Shown piece after piece: positions 43,094 to 51,420 of a stretch of DNA of 64,000 nt. A program made the position numbers and the translations under genes. The notes below the pieces were generated by a model. It worked only from the letters and a program-made list of their open reading frames with translations, had not been told where the DNA came from and did not search any database. Within the stretch, counting starts at the first letter, position 1. The number at the start of each line of letters is the position of its first letter. The stretch is from CAZENU01 sp965117035 (GTDB lineage: Bacteria; Chloroflexota; Dehalococcoidia; Lucifugimonadales; CAZENU01): NCBI GenBank assembly GCA_965117035.1, contig OZ220748.1, positions 1,798,001-1,862,000 of the forward strand, read 5' to 3'.

Positions 43094-44947
43094 TTAAGCC
43101 GGGATGATGGGCAGCACGATGTGAGAGGGCCGGGCGTGATCGACGTACACCGTGTTGCGCGCCACGACGGTATGGGTGTGTCTCCCCATGGGTTCGCCGG
43201 TGTTCGGGTTGACGTCGAAGTGTGGGAAGGCGCTGCTGGAGATGTCGACCCTGATGCGGTGGCCTTCGGCAAACAGGTTGGCTATTGGATACAGGGGGAA
43301 CTCGAACTCGTAGACCTCTCCCGGGGTCATCAACTCTCCTCTGTCCCAGCCGTTCCGGTAGCGCGCCCGGATGATGCTGTCGGTCAGGTTCATGTCGTAG
43401 CCCTGGGGATAGTCCTCGTTGGGAGGGTGTACGTCGATGAGCTTGGCGGTGAAGTCGGTATCCACGGCCGAGGAGGAGGCCCAGAGCTTGACAACGATCG
43501 GGCCTGACACCTCCACGCTGCGCTCCAATGGAGGTGTCTGGAAGACGAGCACGTCCGGACGAGCCGACAGGGGCAGGTAGGGAGGCTTGCAGGCGTAGAT
43601 GTGAGGCTCCTCCTTCTGGTGACTCGCTCCGCTTGCGAGCACCGTGCGGAAGCGGTCCCACAGGGAGCCCTCTTCAGGAGGCGTCGATTCAGAAGGCGAC
43701 AGCTCGTAGAAGCCGGAAACGTTGGCGCTGATGCTCGGAACGGGGTCCCGGGGGTCGAAGTCGTAGCTACAGGCGGGATCGTCCGGGGCGGGCCGGTCTG
43801 GGCTCAGGCTCCCGTCGTGATGGAGATAGAAGGGGGTATACCGAGCCCTGGCCAGGGGCCATTCCTTCTCCGTGCGCCACCGGCCACCGTGGTTGAGCCG
43901 CCCGGCCTCGTTCTTGCGGCCGTCCCCACCTCCCATCACGAAGATCTTCACCGGCGGCTCGCGCTCGATGCCGTTGTCGCGGTCCTTCAGCCACCGGTCG
44001 AACCATCTCAGCGCCAGCCCATAGTAGTCCACGGGGGCATCGGGGCCGAAGTCGGCGTCGCCGGAGCAGGTGTCGCTCCAGCGACCGTGGACCCAGCTGC
44101 CGACGAGCAGCTTCAAAGGCCCTCTCTTCATGTTCGACAGCGCGACGTAGTTGTCCGCAACGGCCCGCGACCAGGAGTCGTACCAGCCGGTCTGGTAGTA
44201 GGTGGGCACGTCGGCGTACTCGTCGTAGTGCTCTTCCCAGTTGATCTGGCGATGTTTCCAGAAGTCGTCGTAGTCTCCGCGCGTGTAGACATCGAGGAAC
44301 ACCTTCTCCATGCTGGGAATCGCCGAGTAGGGTGATGCCCCCTCCTTCCAGGGAAGGACACCCAACCAGTCCCGAAACCGCGTCATGTTCTCCACGATTG
44401 CCCGCTTTGCGAGGGGGTCTGTGTCGGTCTCCTGGCTTATGACAGAGTGGAGCATGATGTGGCCGGCGTAGCGCAGCTCGAGGGCCCCGTTCTGCCTCAC
44501 GCCGCTGTGGTACGGGTTCGAAGAGGACTCACTGACGAACATGGCGCTGAGATGGGGAGGCCGCTCGAGGGCCATCGCGCTTTGGACGATGCCGCCGTGC
44601 GATGCGCCTATGGTACCGACCTTGCCGTTCGACCAGGACTGCCGCGCGATCCACTCGACGGCGTCGTAGCCGTCCCTGCCCTCGTTGACGTTGAAGATGT
44701 GCCGGAACTGGCCGGTACCGCCGGACCGGCCGCGGCCCCTGATATCCTGTACGAAGGCCACGTAGCCTCTCTGGCAGAAGTAGCGCGCCGGCTCCGCGAA
44801 GGTGACGCGGGACTTGTCGTAGGAGGTACGCCACATGATCGTGGGGAACCTGCCCGGGACCGTCTCTCCGTCCTGGCCCGGCCGGTAGACGTCGGCCAGC
44901 AGGGTGATGCCATCGCGGGTCGTCATGGGGACGTCGCGCGCGACCAC
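43094..44947 (-). CDS. CocE/NonD-family alpha/beta hydrolase
   Basis: A 617-residue member of the CocE group. It opens VARDVPMTTRDGITLLADVY, has the elbow G114-A-S116-H-G-G in GTIGASHGGI, a probable histidine in GSWVHGRWSD and the C-terminal jelly-roll (VDTDFTAKLIDVHPP). An inserted region near 330-470 (KNEAGRLNHGG, then a linker with SPSESTPPEEG) makes it longer than its two paralogs. The first usable start is GTG 44947, but a strong GGGGAGG site lies nine bases before an ATC codon at 44977, and homologues start about ten residues earlier; see the findings. Confidence 0.87.
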   Translation of the reverse strand: MVARDVPMTTRDGITLLADVYRPGQDGETVPGRFPTIMWRTSYDKSRVTFAEPARYFCQRGYVAFVQDIRGRGRSGGTGQFRHIFNVNEGRDGYDAVEWIARQSWSNGKVGTIGASHGGIVQSAMALERPPHLSAMFVSESSSNPYHSGVRQNGALELRYAGHIMLHSVISQETDTDPLAKRAIVENMTRFRDWLGVLPWKEGASPYSAIPSMEKVFLDVYTRGDYDDFWKHRQINWEEHYDEYADVPTYYQTGWYDSWSRAVADNYVALSNMKRGPLKLLVGSWVHGRWSDTCSGDADFGPDAPVDYYGLALRWFDRWLKDRDNGIEREPPVKIFVMGGGDGRKNEAGRLNHGGRWRTEKEWPLARARYTPFYLHHDGSLSPDRPAPDDPACSYDFDPRDPVPSISANVSGFYELSPSESTPPEEGSLWDRFRTVLASGASHQKEEPHIYACKPPYLPLSARPDVLVFQTPPLERSVEVSGPIVVKLWASSSAVDTDFTAKLIDVHPPNEDYPQGYDMNLTDSIIRARYRNGWDRGELMTPGEVYEFEFPLYPIANLFAEGHRIRVDISSSAFPHFDVNPNTGEPMGRHTHTVVARNTVYVDHARPSHIVLPIIPA

Positions 44948-45105
44948 TATTCCGTATTCCGGCTTCGAGTCCGTGATTGCGGCTGACCTCCCCTGGAGTC
45001 CCCAGCTACGCGTTTGCGCAGGGTGAGACCGTGGAGAAGATAGGCGACGCCCTGTCCGGTTCTGGGCCGGCTACCCGACGGCAGTCAACCGTCGCGACTG
45101 TTGCC

Positions 45106-45330
45106 TCAGCTTCGACGAGCCCAGTCCACGGCTTCGGCGACGTCGGCGTCGGACAGTTCCAGGTCGGCCAGCCTGGCGCGGACGGCGTTGGCCCGCGTGG
45201 AGCGCACAGGCGCCAGGACGATGCGTCCGGGTTCCGTTGTCATATCGAAGTACCGGATGCCCGGCAAGTCGGACAGCACCGCGTCGGGCAGGGTCAGTTG
45301 GTTGTCGGCAATCAGCCTGACGATCACCAC
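45106..45330 (-). CDS. AbrB-type antitoxin, orphan
   Basis: A 74-residue homologue of the antitoxin at 42754: RLIADNQLTLPDAVLSDLPG, RIVLAPVRSTRANAVRARL and AEAVDWARRS. No PIN toxin follows; the next 120 bases downstream carry no recognisable frame before the CocE gene. It probably lost its toxin or serves to neutralise the PIN toxin 2 kb away. Confidence 0.85.
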   Translation of the reverse strand: MVIVRLIADNQLTLPDAVLSDLPGIRYFDMTTEPGRIVLAPVRSTRANAVRARLADLELSDADVAEAVDWARRS

Positions 45331-45377
45331 ATCGCGCTCCTCGTATCAAGAATACCACGCGGCGACAGAGCAGCGTG

Positions 45378-45488
45378 TCAGTGGGACTCTTCTAGGGCGC
45401 GCCGTAGGGTTGCTGCCAGCGTCCGATACGGGACGGACAGGCGGTGGGCGTAGATGTGCTGGTTGCCCTTGAACTCAAGCGTCGGCAT
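45378..45488 (-). pseudogene. Stub of a Type III-like restriction-modification methyltransferase gene
   Basis: Thirty-six codons starting at ATG 45488: MPTLEFKGNQHIYAHRLSVP, then YRTL and an unrelated tail to the stop. This opening (MPTLEFKGKQ...HHLxVPYRPL) is that of the Mod subunits of Type III-like systems, whose DNA-methylation domain would follow. It overlaps the end of the upstream gene by 14 bases, as in intact operons. Everything after about residue 24 is gone. The match is short but distinctive. Confidence 0.5.
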
Positions 45489-45840
45489 CGTATTCCGCAT
45501 TCTCCTCAAAGAGGTATAGCTGTCGTGCCGGCCTGTGGGCGACGACTCGGACCACCTCGTACTCAGACTTGACGCCATCCTCGACCTGCCACTGGATCGT
45601 ACGTAGATCGCAGACGAGCACGTCGCCTTTGGAGAAGGCTATGTCATTGTTGTCCACCCTGTGTTGGAACGCGGCGTCCTTCATCAGCACGGAGAAGGTG
45701 TTCTGACCGTCGTTCAACCGCCACTTGTTGTCTTCCTTGAAGGCCGGGTTGACGATGGAGAAGGCGTACCGCCGCACCTCGTCAAGGAGCATCTCTTCGT
45801 ACGTTGGTTCGTCCAGCGCCTGGGGTGTCCCGGTGTTCAT
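45475..45840 (-). CDS. Hypothetical protein, probable leftover of a restriction-modification operon
   Basis: A 121-residue protein without a function I recognise. The C-terminal half (SFVLM-like FSVLMKDAAFQHRVDNND, GDVLVCDLRTIQWQVEDGVK and YEVVRVVAHRPARQLYLF) has strand-like segments and might be a small beta-barrel. It overlaps the methyltransferase stub by 14 bases, so it was probably once the first gene of that operon. Base composition is somewhat less GC-rich than in neighbouring metabolic genes, which suits an acquired defence cassette. Confidence 0.55.
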   Translation of the reverse strand: MNTGTPQALDEPTYEEMLLDEVRRYAFSIVNPAFKEDNKWRLNDGQNTFSVLMKDAAFQHRVDNNDIAFSKGDVLVCDLRTIQWQVEDGVKSEYEVVRVVAHRPARQLYLFEENAEYDADA

Positions 45841-45885
45841 GTCGTTATCTTGCTACTGATCCTGCATTACCTTTCGCGCGGTCTC

Positions 45886-46950
45886 CTAGACGGGCACGTC
45901 GACCAGGGTGTTGCCGGCGGCGTGGGACTTGAGGAAGCCGGTCATGATCTGGACGGTCTTGCGGGCTTCCTGGGCGGTGGAGACGCCGTCGCCGCCGTTC
46001 TCGATGCGGTCGATCATCTCCAGGTAGCCCGCAACGTAGGTGTGGGTCCGGTAGTCGCCCGGGGCGTAGGTCTGGGAGACGGTGGGCGACATCCTGTCCT
46101 GGCCCCTGGTCCGCAGCTCGATGGCGGGATCGTTGAAGCCGAAGACGAGCTCCCCTTCGGGTCCGCCGATCTCGATCGAGGTGCCGTCGAGGGTGTCCTT
46201 GTGGGCGGAGTAGTAGGCGCGGACGCCGTTCTTGAAGACGATGAAGCCGCTGACGCCGGGCTCGTTCTCGGGCAGCTTTCCGCCGTCGCCCCTGTACTCG
46301 TCCCAGTGGTCGAAGCCCTCCTCGAGCTTCGCGAAGACCTGGACCGGCTCGGACTCGGCGAAGAAGCAGATGCCGTCGATGGCGTGGGTGCCGTTGCGGA
46401 AGGTCATGGCGCGCTGTCCGCCGTGTATGACGACGATGTTTCGCACCGGCCCGATGGCGCCATCGTGGATGAGGGAGCGCGCCCTGTGGTAGAGCGGGCG
46501 CCAGCGGCGCGTGTGGCCGACGCTGGAGACGACGCCGTTGGCCTCGAAGGCGGCGATCATGCGGTTGGCGTCCTCCATCGTGGTGGCGAGCGGCTTCTCG
46601 ACGAAGACGCCCCTGGCGCCGTTGTTCGCGCCGTAGACGGCGATGTCGGCGTGCTTGTCGTCGCCCGTGGCGACGGTCAGGATGTCGATGCCCTCGGTAT
46701 CGACCATCTCCCGGTAGTCGGTGTACCGCGTGGCGTTGGGCCACCTGTCGCCCCAGGTGTCTGCGAACTTGTCCAGCATCTCCGAGGAGAGGTCGCAGAC
46801 GCCCACGACGTCGACGCCGGGCGTCTGGGCCAGGCAGGCCGTGTGGCTCACCCTGATCTCGTCCCGCATCGGGCCGTGGTCACTGCCGGGCGGCCCGGCG
46901 GCGATGCCTGAGAGTCCGACGATGCCGACGCGGTAGGTCTTTTCTGCCAT
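45886..46950 (-). CDS. Gfo/Idh/MocA-family oxidoreductase
   Basis: A 354-residue NAD(P)-dependent dehydrogenase, probably of a sugar, sugar acid or inositol. The N-terminal Rossmann fold starts YRVGIVGLSGIAAG, a variant of GxGxxG, and the conserved EKP motif is in GVFVEKPLATTMEDANRM near 130. The C-terminal alpha/beta domain includes GGQRAMTFRNGTHAIDGICF, which may supply the catalytic histidine. ATG 46950 is preferred over an extension from 47007 with low-complexity basic residues. Neighbours are the fourth propeller paralog upstream and defence remnants downstream. Confidence 0.88.
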   Translation of the reverse strand: MAEKTYRVGIVGLSGIAAGPPGSDHGPMRDEIRVSHTACLAQTPGVDVVGVCDLSSEMLDKFADTWGDRWPNATRYTDYREMVDTEGIDILTVATGDDKHADIAVYGANNGARGVFVEKPLATTMEDANRMIAAFEANGVVSSVGHTRRWRPLYHRARSLIHDGAIGPVRNIVVIHGGQRAMTFRNGTHAIDGICFFAESEPVQVFAKLEEGFDHWDEYRGDGGKLPENEPGVSGFIVFKNGVRAYYSAHKDTLDGTSIEIGGPEGELVFGFNDPAIELRTRGQDRMSPTVSQTYAPGDYRTHTYVAGYLEMIDRIENGGDGVSTAQEARKTVQIMTGFLKSHAAGNTLVDVPV

Positions 46951-47029
46951 GTCAGTTCCTTTCTGTTGTTTGCTTGTCGAGCGGCGATGACGGCGGGAGG
47001 CTGCCACCAGGTTGCGTCTCAGGGGAGCC

Positions 47030-47170
47030 CCACCCCTGGGTTCCCGCCCCCGTCTTCACTGGGGGCAGGCTCTTCGCGGGAATGACGATTATGCAAGGGT
47101 ATCCCGGCGCGGGAATGACGATTGTGCAAGGGGCCGCCTGCGCGGGGATGACGGTTATTCGGGTTGTACA
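47030..47170. repeat. Tandem short palindromic repeats C
   Basis: Three units like GCGGGAATGACGATTATGCA separated by short CCC-rich stretches, plus a leading GGTTCCCGCCCCCGTC. It spans the gap between propeller paralog 4 and the downstream oxidoreductase gene. Confidence 0.75.
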
Positions 47171-47178
47171 AGAGTCTC

Positions 47179-48630
47179 CTATTCGAGCCAGAAGGCGTAG
47201 AGCCTGGCGTTCGCCATCTCGAAGCGGAGGCGCACGGGCTGCGGGCGCGGGGAGGCGGACCTCCCGCCCCAGGTGAGCTCGAGGCCGAGGTGGTCTCCGT
47301 TCACGGGGTCGCAGTCGGCGAGCGAGAAGCCGGCGAGCGGCCGCATGTCCTCCACGTCGACCAGCTCCGCGCGCAGCTCGCCGCCGCTCGCGTTGGCGTT
47401 CACGAAGACGCCGCCGTCGGGGACGAACGGCGTCGTGAGCATCGTTCCCCTCTTGTCAGCATCCAGTGATACGAAGCCGTCGAGCCTGACCTTCGCGAGG
47501 GCGACGCAGTTGAGGTCCTGGAAGTAGGGCGCGAACGATTCGTCGTGCTGCCAGCTCCAGGAGCGGAAGCGGCAGGCGTTGTAGTAGACCCATATCTCGC
47601 CCAGGTCGTCGCGGACGATGGGTCGGCCGCAGGTGAGCAGCTGCGACGTGTCGTAGACCTCGCCATCCCAGGGCAGGACGCCGAGGAACAGGTCGCGGTT
47701 GGCGACGCGCTTCCAGTCCCGCAGGTCGCGTGAGACGGCGAGCTCGACCTGGTTGACGCCGTTGTGGTTGTTGTACGGGGGCGGCAGGGCGCCGGCGGGG
47801 TTGAACAGCACCGGGAAGGCCACGTACAGGCCCTCGTAGGGCATGACCGTCATCTCATAGACCTGCGCCTGGTGGCGCTCCCTGTCCACTATCGGAGGCG
47901 AGAGACGGGCGGGGTCTTCCACGATGTTTCGAATCCGGCGGCGGGAGTTGTTGCCGTCTATCTCGTCGGAGTGGAAGATGAGCTCCGGCTCGGTCCAGTC
48001 GTTGAAGTCGTCGCTCGTGGACAGCCAGACCGACCTTCCCCACTCGGTCGAGAGCTTGACGGTGGCGACGAAGCGCTCGGTGAGCTCGTCGTATGTCAGG
48101 CGCGACGTGTCGTCGGCGGGAATCGGGGGCACGTCGAGCATCGTCCACCGGAGGCCGTCGGGCGAGACCGCGGGGAGGCGGCCGGAGCCGCGGTCGGAGA
48201 AGAGTGCCTTGTAGCGGCGCTCCGGGTCCTCGTCCCGCTCGTCTCTGAGGACGTGGTACAGGACCATGCCGTCGTCGGTCGGGATGATGTTGTTGTCGCG
48301 GGAGCCGTTCCGCTCGTGGAGCCCCAGCGCCGGCCTGTCCCAGTTCAGGCCATCCGTGGAGGTGGCGTAGTGCGTGAACGCCGTCTGCGCGTCGGGGTCC
48401 TGGTCGTCGGGATCGCGGTAGCCGGACTGGTACCAGACCTCCCATGCCCGCAGGTCGGAGTTCCATTGTGGCGGGCCGCCGGTCCCGAGCGACACCTGGC
48501 CGAGCGAGCGGTCGGGACGCATGACGGGCCCGGCCCTCTCGGGCTTGTTGAGGGTGCGCCTGAGGCCGTGCTTCGTCTCGATAGCCTCGTCGTCCAGGAA
48601 GAGTTGCTTGTGCAGCCCGGGCTGTATCAT
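47179..48630 (-). CDS. Propeller glycosidase-like protein, family HKQLFLDD, paralog 4
   Basis: A 483-residue member closest to paralog 2 (RRTLNKPERAGPVMRPD in both). It starts MIQPGLHKQLFLDDEAIETK and has ATSTDGLNWD, AVSPDGLRWT, WLSTSDDFNDWTEPELIF, VSRDLRDWKRVANRDLFLGV, EIWVYYNACRF and RLYAFWL. A promoter of the same design as that of paralog 2 lies 51 bp upstream. The following oxidoreductase gene is on the same strand and may share the transcript, though repeat units lie between. Confidence 0.72.
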   Translation of the reverse strand: MIQPGLHKQLFLDDEAIETKHGLRRTLNKPERAGPVMRPDRSLGQVSLGTGGPPQWNSDLRAWEVWYQSGYRDPDDQDPDAQTAFTHYATSTDGLNWDRPALGLHERNGSRDNNIIPTDDGMVLYHVLRDERDEDPERRYKALFSDRGSGRLPAVSPDGLRWTMLDVPPIPADDTSRLTYDELTERFVATVKLSTEWGRSVWLSTSDDFNDWTEPELIFHSDEIDGNNSRRRIRNIVEDPARLSPPIVDRERHQAQVYEMTVMPYEGLYVAFPVLFNPAGALPPPYNNHNGVNQVELAVSRDLRDWKRVANRDLFLGVLPWDGEVYDTSQLLTCGRPIVRDDLGEIWVYYNACRFRSWSWQHDESFAPYFQDLNCVALAKVRLDGFVSLDADKRGTMLTTPFVPDGGVFVNANASGGELRAELVDVEDMRPLAGFSLADCDPVNGDHLGLELTWGGRSASPRPQPVRLRFEMANARLYAFWLE

Positions 48631-48680
48631 TCGAGACTCCTGGGGCGTTCCCGCGCGGCGCGCGTTTAGTGGTGTCCGTG

Positions 48681-48709
48681 ACTATATGCGAGGCCGGTGG
48701 ACGTGTCAA
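48681..48709 (-). promoter_or_regulatory. Sigma-70-type promoter for propeller paralog 4
   Basis: TTGACA (48704-48709) and TATAGT (48681-48686), read on the minus strand, are exactly 17 bases apart. The bases around the -35 box (GCTTTGACACG) also match the promoter at 14947-14975. The remaining divergent gap up to 49008 shows no further clear element. Confidence 0.7.
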
Positions 48710-49008
48710 AGCTGTGCGCGCCCCGACAGGTCTCAGGGGGATCGCGTCGGGTCCCAAATCCCCCACCCAGATGGTAGAGGCGCCGTATTGCAGGGACAGG
48801 GCGGGTTGGAAACACGTCCCAAGAGGGGATTGGCTGGCAGATATGACACTGAAACGTGGAGGTGGGGAATCTGGGGAGAGCGGGAGTTGGCGCGATGGCG
48901 GTTATTGTGATACACAGTGGGGGTAGGCATCCCGCCGGGGAAGAGCTTACGATGCAACGCCCGGCCCGGTGCACGGATGCGGGGCAGAAGCATCAGGGAG
49001 GCACGCCG

Positions 49009-49731
49009 ATGTTGAAGTTCACGTCGCCCAGGGCCATGCTCGTTGCCGCCGCGCTGACGGCCGCGCTCTCCTTCGGATGCTCCGGCTCCGGCGACGACGG
49101 CGGCCAGGCCGGCGCCGCGAGCGAGTCCGGCGGCGGGCAAGGCGCGGGCAACGTCTACAAGCTGGCCCAGCAGTTCGACATGAGCATCGAGGTCAGCAGC
49201 ACGAAGTTCAACGAGACGCGGCGCATCCCGAGGACGTACTCCTGCGAACGCGACGACATCTCGCCGCCGTTCGACTGGAGCGGCGTTCCCGACGGCACGG
49301 TGAGCATCGCGGTGCTGGTCGACAGCGACCAGCTCGTCCGCGAGGAGGTCCCGGACCTGTTCTGGGTGCACTGGGTGCTGTGGAACATACCTCCGGACGC
49401 CACCGGCCTGCCGGAGAATGTTCCGAAGACGGCAACGGTGCCGTCCATCGGGCCCAACGCGGGACAGGGCACCAACGACGAACAGAATATCGGCTGGTCG
49501 GGGCCGTGCAAGGCGGGGCTTGGAATCGGGTGGACGGCTGGCAGCAACCTGCGCCAACAGCAGTCGCAGGCCGTGGGGACGTACTACTTCCGGGTGTACG
49601 CGCTGGACACCGAGATCCAGCTAGGATCGGACGCGACGAAGAACGACCTGCTCCGGGCGATCGACGGCCACGTGCTGGCCGGCGGCGTCGTGACCGGCGA
49701 GTTCGTGGGCCAGGTGAAGCTGACGGAGTAG
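49009..49731 (+). CDS. YbhB/YbcL-like (PEBP fold) lipoprotein 2
   Basis: A 240-residue lipoprotein, first of three in tandem. The signal sequence ends SFGC, a lipobox, followed by SGSGDDGGQAGAASESGGGQ as flexible spacer. The domain begins YKLAQQFDMSIEVSSTKFNE, then SPPFDWSGVP, HWVLWNIPPDA, GWSGPC and YYFRVYALDTEIQLG. The usual DPDAP pocket motif is replaced by VDSDQLVREEVPDLF. ATG 49009 follows AGGGAGG. It is nearly identical in its first domain half to the next gene, pointing to recent duplication. Confidence 0.85.
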   Translation: MLKFTSPRAMLVAAALTAALSFGCSGSGDDGGQAGAASESGGGQGAGNVYKLAQQFDMSIEVSSTKFNETRRIPRTYSCERDDISPPFDWSGVPDGTVSIAVLVDSDQLVREEVPDLFWVHWVLWNIPPDATGLPENVPKTATVPSIGPNAGQGTNDEQNIGWSGPCKAGLGIGWTAGSNLRQQQSQAVGTYYFRVYALDTEIQLGSDATKNDLLRAIDGHVLAGGVVTGEFVGQVKLTE

Positions 49732-49761
49732 GACGAATCCGGCGGCGGTGAGGGTAGACCG

Positions 49762-50493
49762 ATGCAGCATCGCAGACTGTTCCGATGGGGCGTCGCCGCG
49801 ATGGCGCTCGTTGCCCTGCTCGCGGCCGGATGCTCCAGCTCCGACGACGAAGGCGGCGGACAGGCGGGGGCCGCAAGCGAGAGCGGCGGCGGTGGCGAAG
49901 AGGGCGCGGGCAACGTCTACAAGCTGGCGCAGCAGTTCGACATGAGCATCGAGGTCAGCAGCACGAAGTTCAACGAGACGCGCCGCATACCCAGGCAGTA
50001 TAGCTGCGAGCGCGACGACATCTCGCCGCCGATCGACTGGAGCGGGGTGCCGGCGGGCGCGGTGAGCCTCGCGCTGCTGGTCGACAGCAACCAGTCGGCG
50101 CGCGAAGAGGTCCCGGACCTGTTGTGGACGCACTGGGTGCTGTGGAACATCCCACCGGACGCCGCCGGCGTGCCCGAGAACGTGCCGAAGGAGGCGACGG
50201 CGCCTTCGATCGGGCCCAACGCGGGACAGGGAATCAACGACGACCAGAACGTCGGTTGGTCCGGGCCGTGCCGGCCGTCGCTGGGAATCGGATGGACCCA
50301 GTACCAGAACCTGCCTCAGCGGCAGTCGACGGCCGTCGGGAAGTACTATTTCCGGCTGTACGCACTGGACACGGAGGTCCAGCTCGGGTCGGACGCGACG
50401 AAGAACGACCTGCTCAAGGCGATAGACGGCCACGTGCTGGCCGGCGGCGAGCTGGTGGGCGAGTTCGTGGGCCAGGTGAAACTGACTGAGTGA
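49762..50493 (+). CDS. YbhB/YbcL-like (PEBP fold) lipoprotein 3
   Basis: A 243-residue paralog of the preceding protein, 30 bp downstream. The lipobox is LLAAGC, then a Ser/Gly/Asp spacer. Domain motifs: YKLAQQFDMSIEVSSTKFNE (identical to lipoprotein 2), SPPIDWSGVPAGAVSLALLV, HWVLWNIPPDAAG, GWSGPCRPS and YYFRLYALDTEVQLG. These proteins would sit on the outer face of the cytoplasmic or outer membrane. Ligand and role are unknown; eukaryotic relatives bind phospholipid head groups. Confidence 0.85.
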   Translation: MQHRRLFRWGVAAMALVALLAAGCSSSDDEGGGQAGAASESGGGGEEGAGNVYKLAQQFDMSIEVSSTKFNETRRIPRQYSCERDDISPPIDWSGVPAGAVSLALLVDSNQSAREEVPDLLWTHWVLWNIPPDAAGVPENVPKEATAPSIGPNAGQGINDDQNVGWSGPCRPSLGIGWTQYQNLPQRQSTAVGKYYFRLYALDTEVQLGSDATKNDLLKAIDGHVLAGGELVGEFVGQVKLTE

Positions 50494-50556
50494 CCGGCCG
50501 CAAGGCCGGAGAGCGGGTAGAATCGGCCACGTAGCGTCCGGAGGGGTCGAACGCGG

Positions 50557-51261
50557 ATGTTGCGACTACAATACGTTCCGGGTCTACTGATGGTCGCCGG
50601 GCTTCTCGTTGCCCTGGCCGTTGGCTGCTCCAGCGACGGCGGCGCTACGGGAGCCGCGGCCGGCGAGGGCGGGATCGAGGACGAGTACCAGCTCGATCAG
50701 CAGTTCGCGCTGAGCATCGCGGTCACCAGCACGAAGTTCAACGAGACGCGGCGGATCCCCCGGCAGTACAGCTGCACGCGAGAGGGCATATCGCCGCCGA
50801 TCTCGTGGGGCGAGGCGCCGGCGGGCACGGTGAGCCTCGCGCTCGTCGTCGACAGCAACCAGCACGCCGGGCCTCCCTGGGTGCACTGGGTGCTGTGGGG
50901 CATCCCGGCGGACGCCCGGTCGCTCCCCGAGGCCGTGCCGAACACGCCGCTGGCGCCGTCGGTCGGCCCGAACGCGGCGCAGGGGACGAACACCGAGAAC
51001 AACATCGGGTGGGCGGGCCCCTGCCCAACGCCCGTGCTGCTCAGCCGCGAGCACCAGGCCTCGGCCGTCGCGCAGTACACCTTCAAGCTCTTCGCGCTCG
51101 ATACGGAGCTGACGCTCGGGTCGGAGACGACGAAGAACGACCTGCTGGAGGCGATCGACGGGCACGTGCTGGCAGGCGGCGAGCTGGTCGGCGAGCACGT
51201 TTCCAACGTCCAGTGCAGGATGTCCGGCGGCCAGAAGCTGAACATCAAGGACTGCAGCTGA
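50557..51261 (+). CDS. YbhB/YbcL-like (PEBP fold) lipoprotein 4
   Basis: A 234-residue member, more divergent than the preceding two. The signal sequence ends ALAVGC, the spacer is short, and the domain starts YQLDQQFALSIAVTSTKFNE. Other motifs: SPPISWGEAPAGTVSLALVV, HWVLWGIPADA, GWAGPCPTPV and YTFKLFALDTELTLG. After the fold, a short tail with two cysteines (SNVQCRMSGG, KDCS) is unique to this copy and might form a disulfide. A strong hairpin terminator follows at 51421. Confidence 0.85.
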   Translation: MLRLQYVPGLLMVAGLLVALAVGCSSDGGATGAAAGEGGIEDEYQLDQQFALSIAVTSTKFNETRRIPRQYSCTREGISPPISWGEAPAGTVSLALVVDSNQHAGPPWVHWVLWGIPADARSLPEAVPNTPLAPSVGPNAAQGTNTENNIGWAGPCPTPVLLSREHQASAVAQYTFKLFALDTELTLGSETTKNDLLEAIDGHVLAGGELVGEHVSNVQCRMSGGQKLNIKDCS

Positions 51262-51420
51262 CCGGACCCGTCCTGTGTTCGTGGAGGCCGTCGGGACCGG
51301 TTCCCGGGCCGCGATGGCGCGCCGTGTCGGCGGGATTTTCGCCTTCGGAAGCCTCTGCGTAGCCGCCGTGCAGGAGGCGCCTCCAGTTTGTAGCTACGGC
51401 GGCGGGTTCCTGAACGAGAA

